This document shows positions 56,383 to 64,000 of a stretch of 64,000 nucleotides of DNA, piece after piece. This stretch comes from Paenibacillus xylanexedens (GTDB taxonomy: Bacteria > Bacillota > Bacilli > Paenibacillales > Paenibacillaceae). A model generated the notes under the pieces. That model had not been told where the DNA came from. It saw only the letters and a list, made by a program, of their open reading frames with translations, and ran no database searches. Made by a program: the position numbers and the translations under genes. Location: contig NZ_VEBF01000002.1 of the NCBI RefSeq assembly GCF_007676705.1, forward strand, positions 434,001 through 498,000. Reading direction: 5' to 3'. Position 1 is the first letter of the stretch, and the number at the start of each line of letters is the position of its first letter.

Positions 56383-58323
56383 TTAGCCAATAACGGTAAC
56401 CAATTTATCCTTCTCTTGCACTTTACGCTCTGTCGTTGCGACCACGTCCAGATAATCTGCAGTATTCGTTACAATAATCGGAGTTACGGTCTCATATCCT
56501 GCCTCAATAATAGCCTGCAGATCGAATTCAACGATCAGGTCGCCAACATTCACACGATCTCCGTCTTTCACATGTGCAGTGAAATGCTGACCTTTAAGCT
56601 GTACCGTATCCTGACCAATATGGATCAGAATCTCTACACCTTGATCATCTACAAGTCCAATCGCATGCTTGGTACGGTATATCGTCTGCACAACACCATT
56701 AATTGGAGATACTACTCTTCCACTGGTTGGACGGATAGCAATCCCTTTACCCATATGCTCACCAGCAAATGTGGCATCATTAATTTCTTGCAGCGGAACC
56801 ACATCACCCGTCATCGGGCTGGAAATTTCGTAGCGATTATTTGGATTAGGCTCAAGTGCAGCCTTCTCTTCTTTTACCGGCTCTGGAGTCTGTTTGGCAG
56901 CCTCTGGATTAGCAGGATCTTTGAACCCGAAAACATACACGAGAACAAAACCTAATACAAAAGCAATGATTGTCGCAATCATGGCCATCCAGAATTGATA
57001 GTTAATCCCTTCTGTCGGACTAATTAGCGCCGGAACACCGAAGATACCGGAAGCAAATACAAACATTTTGGAACCTGCGAATCCAATAATACCTCCAGCT
57101 GCTGCAGAAGCTATACAGCTCATAATGAACGGTTTCTTCAATGGCAATGTAATACCATAAATTGCTGGCTCAGTTACCCCAAAGATCCCGGACACGAAGG
57201 CAGGAACACCCAGTGATTTGAGTTTAGTGTTTTTTGTTTTAAGCATGACGCCAAGAACAGTACCAATCTGAGCAAAGGAAGCAGCAAACATCATTGCCAG
57301 AATAGGGTCTGCTTTCAGTGTGGACAGATTGAGCAACATGATTGGTACGATTCCCCAGTGTAATCCGAAGATGACCAATACTTGCCACAATCCACCAACA
57401 ACAATTCCGGTTACCAATGGACTCAAGTCATAGATGCCCGATACGCCGGCACCAATCAACTGACTTGCCCATGTCGCGATTGGACCAATCAATAGGAATG
57501 TTACTGGTACAACAATCAGAATCGTAAAGAATGGCGTGAGGAACGTTCTCACAACAGACGGAATGATCTTTTTGAAGAAAGCTTCTACTTTTGCTCCGAA
57601 ATAAGCAGCAATAATAATCGGAATTACGGATGAGGAATAGCTCATCAAGATAACAGGAATACCCAGGAACGTGATATGAATCGGTGATTCAAACAACGTG
57701 CCTGCAAACAGCGTATACAATGGCTCTCCACCGCTAAGACCGGTTAAGGCCGGATATACCAGCGAAGCTCCGATGGCCATCCCCAGGAATGGAGATCCAC
57801 CAAATTTTTTCATTGCGGTGTAACCCAAGAAGATTGGGAAGAAGTAGAACAAGCAGTCTCCTGCAGCATTCAACAATTGATATGTTCCTGAAGCCGGGTC
57901 AAGCCATTCGAGAGAAGTAAACATGGACAGGAATCCTTTAATCATCCCTGTTGCAGCTAGCAAGCCGAGAATTGGTGTAAATACACCCGAGATCAAGTCG
58001 ATAAACCGACCCAGAAGACCTTCTTTTTTACCGGAAGATTCAGACTCATCATCACTAGAGACCGGTTCATCCGCACTCATATTACCAACCTGTAGCAAGG
58101 CTTTATACACATCAGACACTTCGTTACCCACGACTACCTGGTACTGCCCACCGCTTTGCATTACCGTTATGACTCCAGGCAGATTTTTGAGGTCGTCTGT
58201 TTTGGCATTATTGTCATTTTTTAATTTGAAACGAAGTCTGGTCGCGCAGTGCACCACGCTGTTAATGTTCTGTTTTCCACCAACGCCAGACAGAATGTCT
58301 TTGGCTAATTGCTCGTGTTTCAT
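56383..58323 (-). CDS. Beta-glucoside PTS transporter EIIBCA, first copy
   Basis: A 646-residue fused PTS permease with EIIB (C26 in HCATRLRF), EIIC and EIIA (ILIHIGQDTVQL) domains. It is a paralogue of the downstream PTS gene. The ATG at 58323 has AAGGAAG ten bases upstream; an in-frame ATG ten codons earlier overlaps that site. It follows licT behind a RAT-terminator, so its expression depends on antitermination. A strong terminator ends it. It lacks its own GH1 partner and may use the one downstream. Confidence 0.95.
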   Translation of the reverse strand: MKHEQLAKDILSGVGGKQNINSVVHCATRLRFKLKNDNNAKTDDLKNLPGVITVMQSGGQYQVVVGNEVSDVYKALLQVGNMSADEPVSSDDESESSGKKEGLLGRFIDLISGVFTPILGLLAATGMIKGFLSMFTSLEWLDPASGTYQLLNAAGDCLFYFFPIFLGYTAMKKFGGSPFLGMAIGASLVYPALTGLSGGEPLYTLFAGTLFESPIHITFLGIPVILMSYSSSVIPIIIAAYFGAKVEAFFKKIIPSVVRTFLTPFFTILIVVPVTFLLIGPIATWASQLIGAGVSGIYDLSPLVTGIVVGGLWQVLVIFGLHWGIVPIMLLNLSTLKADPILAMMFAASFAQIGTVLGVMLKTKNTKLKSLGVPAFVSGIFGVTEPAIYGITLPLKKPFIMSCIASAAAGGIIGFAGSKMFVFASGIFGVPALISPTEGINYQFWMAMIATIIAFVLGFVLVYVFGFKDPANPEAAKQTPEPVKEEKAALEPNPNNRYEISSPMTGDVVPLQEINDATFAGEHMGKGIAIRPTSGRVVSPINGVVQTIYRTKHAIGLVDDQGVEILIHIGQDTVQLKGQHFTAHVKDGDRVNVGDLIVEFDLQAIIEAGYETVTPIIVTNTADYLDVVATTERKVQEKDKLVTVIG

Positions 58324-58381
58324 GAAGTCTTTTCTTCCTTTCTGGATAAACACGGATTCAAAGCATATTGGAGAGAATAAA

Positions 58382-58473
58382 AAAACCTGAACATCTGAAT
58401 GTAGGGAACATCCGGTTAACGGTATGTTCTGTCATTCAAGCGTTCAGGTTTTGCCCTAGTGGTTGCAACCCTG
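58382..58473 (-). promoter_or_regulatory. RAT site and conditional terminator between licT and first PTS gene
   Basis: The RAT (58473-58442) reads GGGTTGCAACCACTAGGGC and continues with AAAACCTGAAC. A long terminator stem uses GTTCAGGTTTT (58442-58452) and AAAACCTGAAC (58382-58392), then TTTTTTT on the minus strand. Confidence 0.85.
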
Positions 58474-58490
58474 CAAGCTGATCTATGGGA

Positions 58491-59330
58491 TTATTCAGAA
58501 GTTGCATTCACAACTCTCTCAATATGGATCGTTAAGTACATCAATTCTTCGTCAGTTAGTTGATACGTGTAGTTGCTTTCAATGAATTTCTTGATTTTCT
58601 CCGAGCACTTGTGCGCTGCTGGATACTTTTTCTGAATCATCAGGAACAGTTCATCATCGTTGTTGCTCTTGTAATGTTTTCCCTTCACCAAACGTTGGGC
58701 GAAAAACTTCAAATGCGTCACAAAGCGATAAAATGTCAGTGAGTTCTCATCAAAATCAATCTTGAAATGATACTTGATGATTGTCAAGATTTCCTGCATG
58801 ACCTGCGTCATACTCTTGATGTTGGGCATTTCCTCATTCAAAGCTGCATTGACAAAGTGAAGTGCCATAAAACCGGCTTCGTCCTCGGGCAAGATCACAC
58901 CAAACTGATCACAGATCATATTGAGCGCTTCCATTCCGACTTCATATTCCTCTTTATATAACTGCTTTGTCTCCCAGATTAACCCGTTGCGTATGGGCAG
59001 ATTCTTGCGATACCGCTCAATGGCAAAGTGAATATGGTCTGTAAGATGTAAGTAAATGCTCTCATTTAATTTCTTGCCAAGTTTTAGTTTGGCATAAGCG
59101 ATGATTTCCTCGGATACTTTCATGTATTCCAGAGGAATGCTTGAGATTAATGCCTTGAAGTTTTCCTGAATATCTTCATTCTGTAAAGTAAATATCTTGT
59201 CGATATGCTGCTCGGAAACCATATCACCCGCCCGCTTCTGATAAGCAATCCCCCGGCCAATGATAATAACTTCCTGTTCGTCATTCATTGCAACTACAGC
59301 ATTATTGTTCAGCACCTTCTCGATTTTCAC
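58491..59330 (-). CDS. licT: LicT/BglG-family transcriptional antiterminator
   Basis: A 279-residue RNA-binding antiterminator. The N-terminal CAT domain (VKIEKVLNNNAVVAMNDEQEVIIIGRGIAYQKRAGD) is followed by two PRD domains with the phosphorylatable His residues in HLTDHIHFAIERY, LHFVNAAL and LTIHIERV. It binds RAT sequences to prevent termination and is controlled by PTS phosphorylation. The GTG at 59330 has GGAG seven bases upstream and matches the family start; the longer open frame covers the leader and its RAT. It controls the PTS and GH1 genes downstream and probably itself. Confidence 0.93.
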   Translation of the reverse strand: MKIEKVLNNNAVVAMNDEQEVIIIGRGIAYQKRAGDMVSEQHIDKIFTLQNEDIQENFKALISSIPLEYMKVSEEIIAYAKLKLGKKLNESIYLHLTDHIHFAIERYRKNLPIRNGLIWETKQLYKEEYEVGMEALNMICDQFGVILPEDEAGFMALHFVNAALNEEMPNIKSMTQVMQEILTIIKYHFKIDFDENSLTFYRFVTHLKFFAQRLVKGKHYKSNNDDELFLMIQKKYPAAHKCSEKIKKFIESNYTYQLTDEELMYLTIHIERVVNATSE

Positions 59331-59348
59331 TTTATCACTCCAATATAC

Positions 59349-59415
59349 AGAAAAAGACAAACCAATCCCTTTTCTCAAGGTATACGGCTTTGCCTGATTC
59401 AACAGTTACAACCCG
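59349..59415 (-). promoter_or_regulatory. RAT site and conditional terminator in the licT leader
   Basis: GGGTTGTAACTGTTGAATCA (59414-59395) and the following GGCAAAGCC form a RAT-like site. AGGCAAAGCC can pair with GGTTTGTCT downstream, ahead of TTTTTCTG, giving a terminator with one bulge. licT therefore seems autoregulated. Confidence 0.65.
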
Positions 59416-59437
59416 ATATGTTGTACGCGCTTCCCTC

Positions 59438-59466
59438 ATAATATTACAAAATTCTACACAGTGCAA
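59438..59466 (-). promoter_or_regulatory. licT promoter
   Basis: TTGCAC (59466-59461), 17 bases, and TATTAT (59443-59438) form a minus-strand promoter. A weak cre-like GGGAAGCGCGTACA follows at about 59433-59420. Confidence 0.65.
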
Positions 59467-59544
59467 CAAAAAGTTAATATCGAATTAGCATGACTCCCGA
59501 TCTAGGTAAATATACTCACAGGAGTGAGCAAATCAAGAATTATT

Positions 59545-59859
59545 TTACAGGGATTCACGGTTTATTGATTTGCTGTCTTTCTCCAGTTCCGCTTCGATTC
59601 TTCGATTAATCATGTTCATTTCTTCTGAGCTCAATTGATCAACTTGAGTGTATTCTTTATCCATCTCGTACTCTTGCGCCTCACCTTTGTTCATTAACCC
59701 CAGATGATTCTTGATATCCCGGATATCTTCACGCATATGCATCGTCTGGCGGTATTGGTCTACAACAAGCGCAAAAACAATGCCCCCGGCCACTATTGGA
59801 CCAAATGGGAACAAATAACATAAAACAAGTCCTATGAGCAAAAATAAAACAAAGTACAT
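59545..59859 (-). CDS. Small membrane protein with acidic helical tail
   Basis: A 104-residue protein with an N-terminal pair of hydrophobic segments (MYFVLFLLIGLVLCYLFPFG and IVAGGIVFALVV) and then a charged helical tail. Function is not recognised. GAGAGGGG precedes the ATG. It is between licT and the broken kinase gene, on the same strand. Confidence 0.65.
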   Translation of the reverse strand: MYFVLFLLIGLVLCYLFPFGPIVAGGIVFALVVDQYRQTMHMREDIRDIKNHLGLMNKGEAQEYEMDKEYTQVDQLSSEEMNMINRRIEAELEKDSKSINRESL

Positions 59860-59916
59860 GATGTAATGCCCCTCTCATATAAAATATCTACTCTGCTAAG
59901 ATAAACGTTTCATAGA

Positions 59917-60478
59917 TCACAAATTAAATCGTTCCTGAATTAACTTTGCCACCTCATCCGGGCTCTTGTGTGTGTTATCAATCCGTATGTAGTGTTCATG
60001 TGTGATTTCTCCCGGTGCCGAGTTCAATCGATAAAGCTTCATCGTATCAAGCAAATCTCGCTCAGACCACGCGATGTCACGCTTTGTTGGCTTATGTAAC
60101 AGGCGATGCGGACTTTTATTCCGCTCCAATCTTTCCGATGCATCAGCTTCCAGTTCCACATAACAGACCTGGCCTCCATTAGATTCGAATAACTCGCTGA
60201 TCTGACGAATGTACTCTCCGTCTTTCGCCAAATCAAACGCCCATACAAATGTGAAAATCAAACCCGGCAGGTCACTCTTCGCCACTTCTTCAAAAATCTC
60301 CTGACGGAACAGACCCACTAGTCTTTTGCCTTGTGGTGTACCGTAACTAAAATAAGGAGATACCAGTTCAATCGTCATATGATTGTGAAACAATTTCAGG
60401 ATTCGTTATCTTCTCCAGTTCTTGTCCAACCGTCATTTTGCCCACAGCCTGCGGTCCAAAAATAATTACAAATTTCAT
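59917..60478 (-). pseudogene. Shikimate-kinase-like P-loop kinase, frameshifted
   Basis: Two frames together encode one AAA/kinase-like protein of about 187 residues. The first, from the ATG at 60478 with AGGAG seven bases upstream, reads MKFVIIFGPQAVGKMTVGQE with P-loop GPQAVGKM but stops after 36 residues. The other frame continues FHNHMTIELVSPYFSYG to the end at 59917. Removing one C at 60399-60400 would restore TNLKLFHNHMTIEL, the usual family sequence. So it is a gene disabled by a one-base insertion, or an assembly error. Its substrate is unknown; it was annotated as nucleoside/shikimate kinase-like only by fold. Confidence 0.8.
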
Positions 60479-60567
60479 TCGATCACTCCTGACCAAGGTA
60501 ATATTCATCCCATTAATTGAATTTTATGGACATTAAAATCTATATTACCTTGTTAAGGGCAAATAAA

Positions 60568-60617
60568 AAAGAGGTTTCAAGTAATCCTCTCGATGGTAGA
60601 GGGCTTGAAATCTCTTT
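60568..60617 (-). terminator. Terminator after the acyltransferase gene
   Basis: AAAGAGGTTTCAAG and CTTGAAATCTCTTT pair with one mismatch, and inner CCTCT/AGAGG extends the stem. Minus-strand transcripts end in TTTTTTATTT. Confidence 0.85.
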
Positions 60618-60646
60618 GCTTAACACTTGTGTATGTTTATTCTAAC

Positions 60647-61735
60647 TTAACGTCCAATCAGTACCCATCCCCACTTCATCCGGCGCAATCCGATTGCGAA
60701 CACCCATGAGATCAAAAGCGCCACAACATAAGAACATATGATGCCCAGACTGAAATGTTGAGCCAGTTCATCTGTGAATTCACGCCTCCAGAAGAGCAAC
60801 ACAAGTGGATGCATTAAAAATACACCGAACGCAACTGTACCAAGGGAGTCCAGAACACGCGTAGCTTTACGAACCTCGATATGTTTTCCTGTACCGATTC
60901 GTTCACTTATAATTAACAGGAGCAAACAAGCTGAAAGTGTAAACAGATTTCGGAAGGTAAACAGCATCGTGTATGTCACCACCGGGTACGGAGCAAGAGT
61001 CGTTTTGATATAAGCATTACCATATATAAAAATGGCACCTCCGCTCAACAATGCAACTATAAGCACATAACGGTGAGTATACAGTTTCTTCAATGCCCAC
61101 TCAAAGTTCAACCCAATCCATGCGCCAAATCCAATCACAATTAGGTAACTGGGTAACAAACTGCCTGTTCGTTCAAAGTGAAACTGCAAGTGCAATGCAT
61201 AGAATATCGCCTGAGCTGCAATAAAGAATAATGGCAAGTACCGATTAAACAGACGATGACGTGTAAATGACAGAAGCAATGGAAAAACGATGTAGAACTG
61301 AAGGATAATTAGAAAAAAGTACAAGTGCGTATGGGCCGTTCCCATCACTAATTGTTTGGCAAACTGAACACCATGTGTCAGAGGTTCTTTACCAGCAAGC
61401 AGCTGTTTGATGGCAAAATAGATAAGAGACCATACGACATAGGGTACAAATACATAGAATAATCGCTTCTTATAAAATGCTTGCATCCAGCCCTTCTCAT
61501 ACTTCTTGGAACTGTAATTGTAGAACAAGACCAGAGAGGACAGGAACAGAAACGCTGGAACGGCAAATTGCAAAAACGTGTTCCAGAAGTAATACACATC
61601 ATGATCTAATGTATGCTTGGGGTAATGCGCAACTGCTGTTGAAGTCGCATGAATAGCTACCACTGCCATGATGGCAAAAGCACGATAGAGATCCAGATAC
61701 TCAATTCGCCGGGGCCGATTAACCGGTTGATTCAT
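60647..61735 (-). CDS. Acyltransferase family 3 membrane protein
   Basis: A 362-residue acyltransferase 3 (OafA/YiaH-like) protein with about ten membrane helices. The N-terminal motif RRIEYLDLYRAFAIMAVVAIHAT has the catalytic-type His in HA, and the conserved RLFYVFVPYVVWS is present. Family members O-acetylate surface polymers or small molecules. The ATG at 61735 follows GAGG; the longer frame has no site. It has no acetyl-acceptor gene nearby. Confidence 0.87.
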   Translation of the reverse strand: MNQPVNRPRRIEYLDLYRAFAIMAVVAIHATSTAVAHYPKHTLDHDVYYFWNTFLQFAVPAFLFLSSLVLFYNYSSKKYEKGWMQAFYKKRLFYVFVPYVVWSLIYFAIKQLLAGKEPLTHGVQFAKQLVMGTAHTHLYFFLIILQFYIVFPLLLSFTRHRLFNRYLPLFFIAAQAIFYALHLQFHFERTGSLLPSYLIVIGFGAWIGLNFEWALKKLYTHRYVLIVALLSGGAIFIYGNAYIKTTLAPYPVVTYTMLFTFRNLFTLSACLLLLIISERIGTGKHIEVRKATRVLDSLGTVAFGVFLMHPLVLLFWRREFTDELAQHFSLGIICSYVVALLISWVFAIGLRRMKWGWVLIGR

Positions 61736-61875
61736 AAAGATAACCTCACTTGTGCCTGATATGGGATGATAGTTTCCGGCCGCAATCCAGATTCTATGCT
61801 TCATTTTAATCAGCACTCGAGGGTAATACAATCATAATCTATATTATTTTCGTTATATTACATCATTATTCTGCA

Positions 61876-62409
61876 TTATTCGACATTTTCTATCCAGAAT
61901 CGTTCAACTACGTTGCCATTGGACTCCACATAGTCTTCATCACGAATGCCACCATTTCGAAGGATAACCCTTCTGGAAGGCTCATTCATCGCATCGCATA
62001 CGACCAATACTTTGGTAATTCCAAGCTCTCTTGTTTTCTCCAAAGAAAGCCTGAGAATTTCGGAACCATAGCCACTTTGCCGCTCTCCTGGACGAATGCC
62101 ATAACCAATATGTCCTCCGCTGTTGAACAATTTGTCGTTAAGCTCATGCCTTATATTGACGGCCCCCACGATTTGTTGTCTCTCCGTGACCAGCCAGTAT
62201 GTACTGTCTTTGACCCAGCCGTCCGGGATGTCGATCCCTTGTTCATTGCGCTGCAAAAACGCCAACATCTCATCGAACGCATAAGGATCTTTGGAAATGA
62301 CCCAAGGTACCATCAACTCTCCACTTTTGACCCAGTCTTCATAAAATGCCAAATAGGCTTCCTTATATGCTCGTGATGGTTTAATTAATCTAACGTGTTC
62401 TTTCCCCAT
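61876..62409 (-). CDS. GNAT-family N-acetyltransferase
   Basis: A 177-residue acetyltransferase resembling YjcF/RimJ-like enzymes. WLVTERQQIVGAVNIRHELNDKLFNSGGHIGYGIRPGERQSGYGSEILRLSL is the acetyl-CoA core. The ATG at 62409 follows GGGAGGG; the longer frame is not supported. Its first 20 bases overlap the Ala-rich gene upstream, so the two are coupled. Its substrate is unknown. Confidence 0.85.
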   Translation of the reverse strand: MGKEHVRLIKPSRAYKEAYLAFYEDWVKSGELMVPWVISKDPYAFDEMLAFLQRNEQGIDIPDGWVKDSTYWLVTERQQIVGAVNIRHELNDKLFNSGGHIGYGIRPGERQSGYGSEILRLSLEKTRELGITKVLVVCDAMNEPSRRVILRNGGIRDEDYVESNGNVVERFWIENVE

Positions 62410-62866
62410 GGTCCGTATTCCCTCCCAACAGATATTGATATTGCCACGTTCTCTCCTCCAGGATACGCTGTTCTTGCTCTTCCATCGGAGATTCATAAAA
62501 GATAGCTTTCACTGCGTACGTTGCAGCATGTACCGCATGTTCCTTCACATGAGCAGTTGCAGCTGCATGCCCCGCCGCACGAGATGATGCAGAGGCAGCG
62601 ACATTATCGGCTTCCCGTGCAGCAGCATGAGCTGCAAAAGCCGCCTTTCGAGCATCAACCATGGTAATCTCACCACGGATCCAACCGCGTCCTGCGGCAA
62701 TGGCATTACGGGCTCGGCGATCCTCCAACTGCTGCGCCTCAAATATAGGCAAGACACGTTCAGCACACTCCGCAGCCCAACAGGCCAGTGTATGGTGATC
62801 CTTTTGCTTAGCCAGATCCTCAATCTCACGACGTAAAGGTGCATCTTTGAAGGCAGGTTTTGCCAT
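62390..62866 (-). CDS. Imm-5-like putative immunity protein
   Basis: A 158-residue, Ala-rich helical protein. LACWAAECAERVLPIFE, RNAIAAGRGWIRGEITMVDARKAAFAAHAAAREA and AGHAAATAHVKEHAVHAATYAVKAI match the putative immunity protein (Imm-5-like) family I remember. Members are presumed to block polymorphic toxins; no toxin lies nearby. The ATG at 62866 has AAGGAG. It overlaps the GNAT gene by 20 bases. Confidence 0.7.
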   Translation of the reverse strand: MAKPAFKDAPLRREIEDLAKQKDHHTLACWAAECAERVLPIFEAQQLEDRRARNAIAAGRGWIRGEITMVDARKAAFAAHAAAREADNVAASASSRAAGHAAATAHVKEHAVHAATYAVKAIFYESPMEEQEQRILEERTWQYQYLLGGNTDHGERTR

Positions 62867-62967
62867 GGTTATGCTCCTTTCGTTGTTCACCTTTAAGGAA
62901 AGTTCGAAAAAGGATCTGCGTGTGAGCAGACCCTCTTCAAATGTACATCTTTCTGCTTATTCTATTA

Positions 62968-64000
62968 TTATACAGACTCTGTCAATCTGGCTTCTTGCGC
63001 ATCCTCTTCCTTCCCCGCATTAAAGTATTTGTACGTGAATTGGTAACTTCCAGATCCCAGTGTGACTTCGGTATCGTCTCCAATACTCTGAATATCCTGA
63101 ACTTCACTCACTTGCTCCAAAGGTTTCCCTTGCTCCAGAATCAATTGACCACCAGCTCCAGGCAAACGAACCGTGCCTGTCGTATTAACGGGAATATGCA
63201 CCCGTATCTCCATTTCGTTATCCGCCAGTCGGTGCCAACTGGATGCGACCTGACCATACATCGTCTCCAAACTCGCTTCCACCCAATCCAGTCCCGGTCC
63301 GGGTTGCGGCTCGATATGCACCATTCGGAATCCTGGCTGATGTTCATCGGACCGAATGCCGGCAACATAACGATACAACCATTCTCCAATCGCACCGTAC
63401 GCATAGTGGTTAAATGAGTTCATATCAGCACTCCAAAGACTGCCATCCTCTTTGATCCCATCCCAATGTTCCCAGACAGTCGTTGCACCTTGAGTCACCT
63501 GATACAGCCAGGACGGATAATCCTCTTGAAAGAGTAATATATATGCCAGGTCGTGAAGACCTGAATCACTCAGTACCGGATTCAGATAAGGTGTGCCCAC
63601 GAATCCTGTAGTAAGATGATTGCCCGCCTCTTTCACGAGTTTTGCCAATTGTTCAACAGCACGAGTATGAGCAGTGGCGTCCAATAGGTCAAATTGAAGC
63701 GCAAGAACATGCGCTGTTTGCGTCGGAACAGCAATTTTGCCGGCTGGAGTCACGAATTCATTTCGAAACGCATGAACAATGTTCTTATGCAACTGCTTGT
63801 AATATTCAGCATCGTCTGTCTTTCCAAGGACCTCAGCCGCTTTTTGAGTTAACGAAACCGAATAGGCATAGAATGCAGATGCTACATAGTCCGTGTCCGT
63901 TGCGCCCACATAACTATCGGGCTTGGAGTCCAGTCCCAGCCAATCGCCAAAGTGGAATCCCGTGTTCCACAGATATGGATTGTTACCCTGTACGTGAATG
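62968..64000 (-). CDS. Alpha-L-rhamnosidase (GH78), 3' end
   Basis: The gene runs off the window's right edge, so only its last 344 or so codons are seen. The (alpha/alpha)6 barrel has FGDWLGLDSKPDSYVGATDTDYVASAFYAYS and ATTVWEHWDGIKEDGSL, with catalytic acidic residues in EHWDGI, then the C-terminal beta-sandwich. GH78 enzymes cleave terminal alpha-L-rhamnose from plant glycosides, which fits a plant-associated lifestyle. There is no terminator evident in the 60 bases after the stop. Confidence 0.92.
   Translation of the reverse strand, partial: IHVQGNNPYLWNTGFHFGDWLGLDSKPDSYVGATDTDYVASAFYAYSVSLTQKAAEVLGKTDDAEYYKQLHKNIVHAFRNEFVTPAGKIAVPTQTAHVLALQFDLLDATAHTRAVEQLAKLVKEAGNHLTTGFVGTPYLNPVLSDSGLHDLAYILLFQEDYPSWLYQVTQGATTVWEHWDGIKEDGSLWSADMNSFNHYAYGAIGEWLYRYVAGIRSDEHQPGFRMVHIEPQPGPGLDWVEASLETMYGQVASSWHRLADNEMEIRVHIPVNTTGTVRLPGAGGQLILEQGKPLEQVSEVQDIQSIGDDTEVTLGSGSYQFTYKYFNAGKEEDAQEARLTESV

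Overview
The window looks like chromosome of a Gram-positive endospore former, most probably Paenibacillus (inference). The support is the order spoVK-hflX-ynbB-glnR beside hfq-miaA-mutL-mutS, as remembered from Bacillus, together with a CotE spore-coat gene, a T-box leader, LicT antitermination leaders, strong AGGAGG ribosome sites, moderate G+C and frequent GTG/TTG starts. No rRNA, tRNA, CRISPR array, insertion sequence or prophage was seen.

Layout. 0-8 kb (minus strand): glnR with its own promoter and GlnR box, a PLP lyase-like gene, hflX, spoVK, a DUF402 gene and a large class A penicillin-binding protein. 8-17.9 kb (minus): hfq, then the tight mutS-mutL-methyltransferase-miaA run, a repeat element with terminal inverted repeats, a phage-type amidoligase homologue and cotE. 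18-26 kb: an ArAE-type membrane protein, a three-gene NitT/TauT-type ABC importer, an M32 carboxypeptidase, a carbonic anhydrase, a PadR regulator and a secreted Gly-rich protein paired with a YxcD-like protein. 26-32 kb: tyrS with a T-box leader, two immunity-type genes, selO and a purine permease. 32-40 kb: an SLH protein, a lipoprotein, a TetR-Dabb unit divergent from an OYE flavoprotein, an AraC-EamA pair, rluF and a DUF1963-like gene.

41-46 kb (plus): a GlcP-like MFS transporter, a class III aminotransferase, a zinc alcohol dehydrogenase and a HAD phosphatase. This gene-role set parallels the B. subtilis kanosamine operon (ntdABC-glcP) but uses different enzyme families, and it is the best candidate here for an undescribed pathway. 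46-52 kb: small genes, an intracellular-looking seven-bladed YVTN propeller, a Cof-type HAD, SMI1/KNR4, GNAT, a membrane-anchored subtilase and RidA.

52.5-59.4 kb (minus): a beta-glucoside system of licT, two tandem EIIBCA paralogues and a 6-phospho-beta-glucosidase. Its three leaders carry RAT-like antiterminator sites, and the leader of the second PTS gene seems to keep the remains of a lost licT copy. 59.5-64 kb: a small membrane protein, a kinase gene broken by a one-base frameshift, an acyltransferase, a GNAT/immunity-like pair and the 3' end of an alpha-L-rhamnosidase gene that runs off the window.

Family names come from recognising motifs and remembered family features, not from a database search. 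Many starts were moved inward from the longest open frame to a codon with a good ribosome-binding site; each such case is stated.
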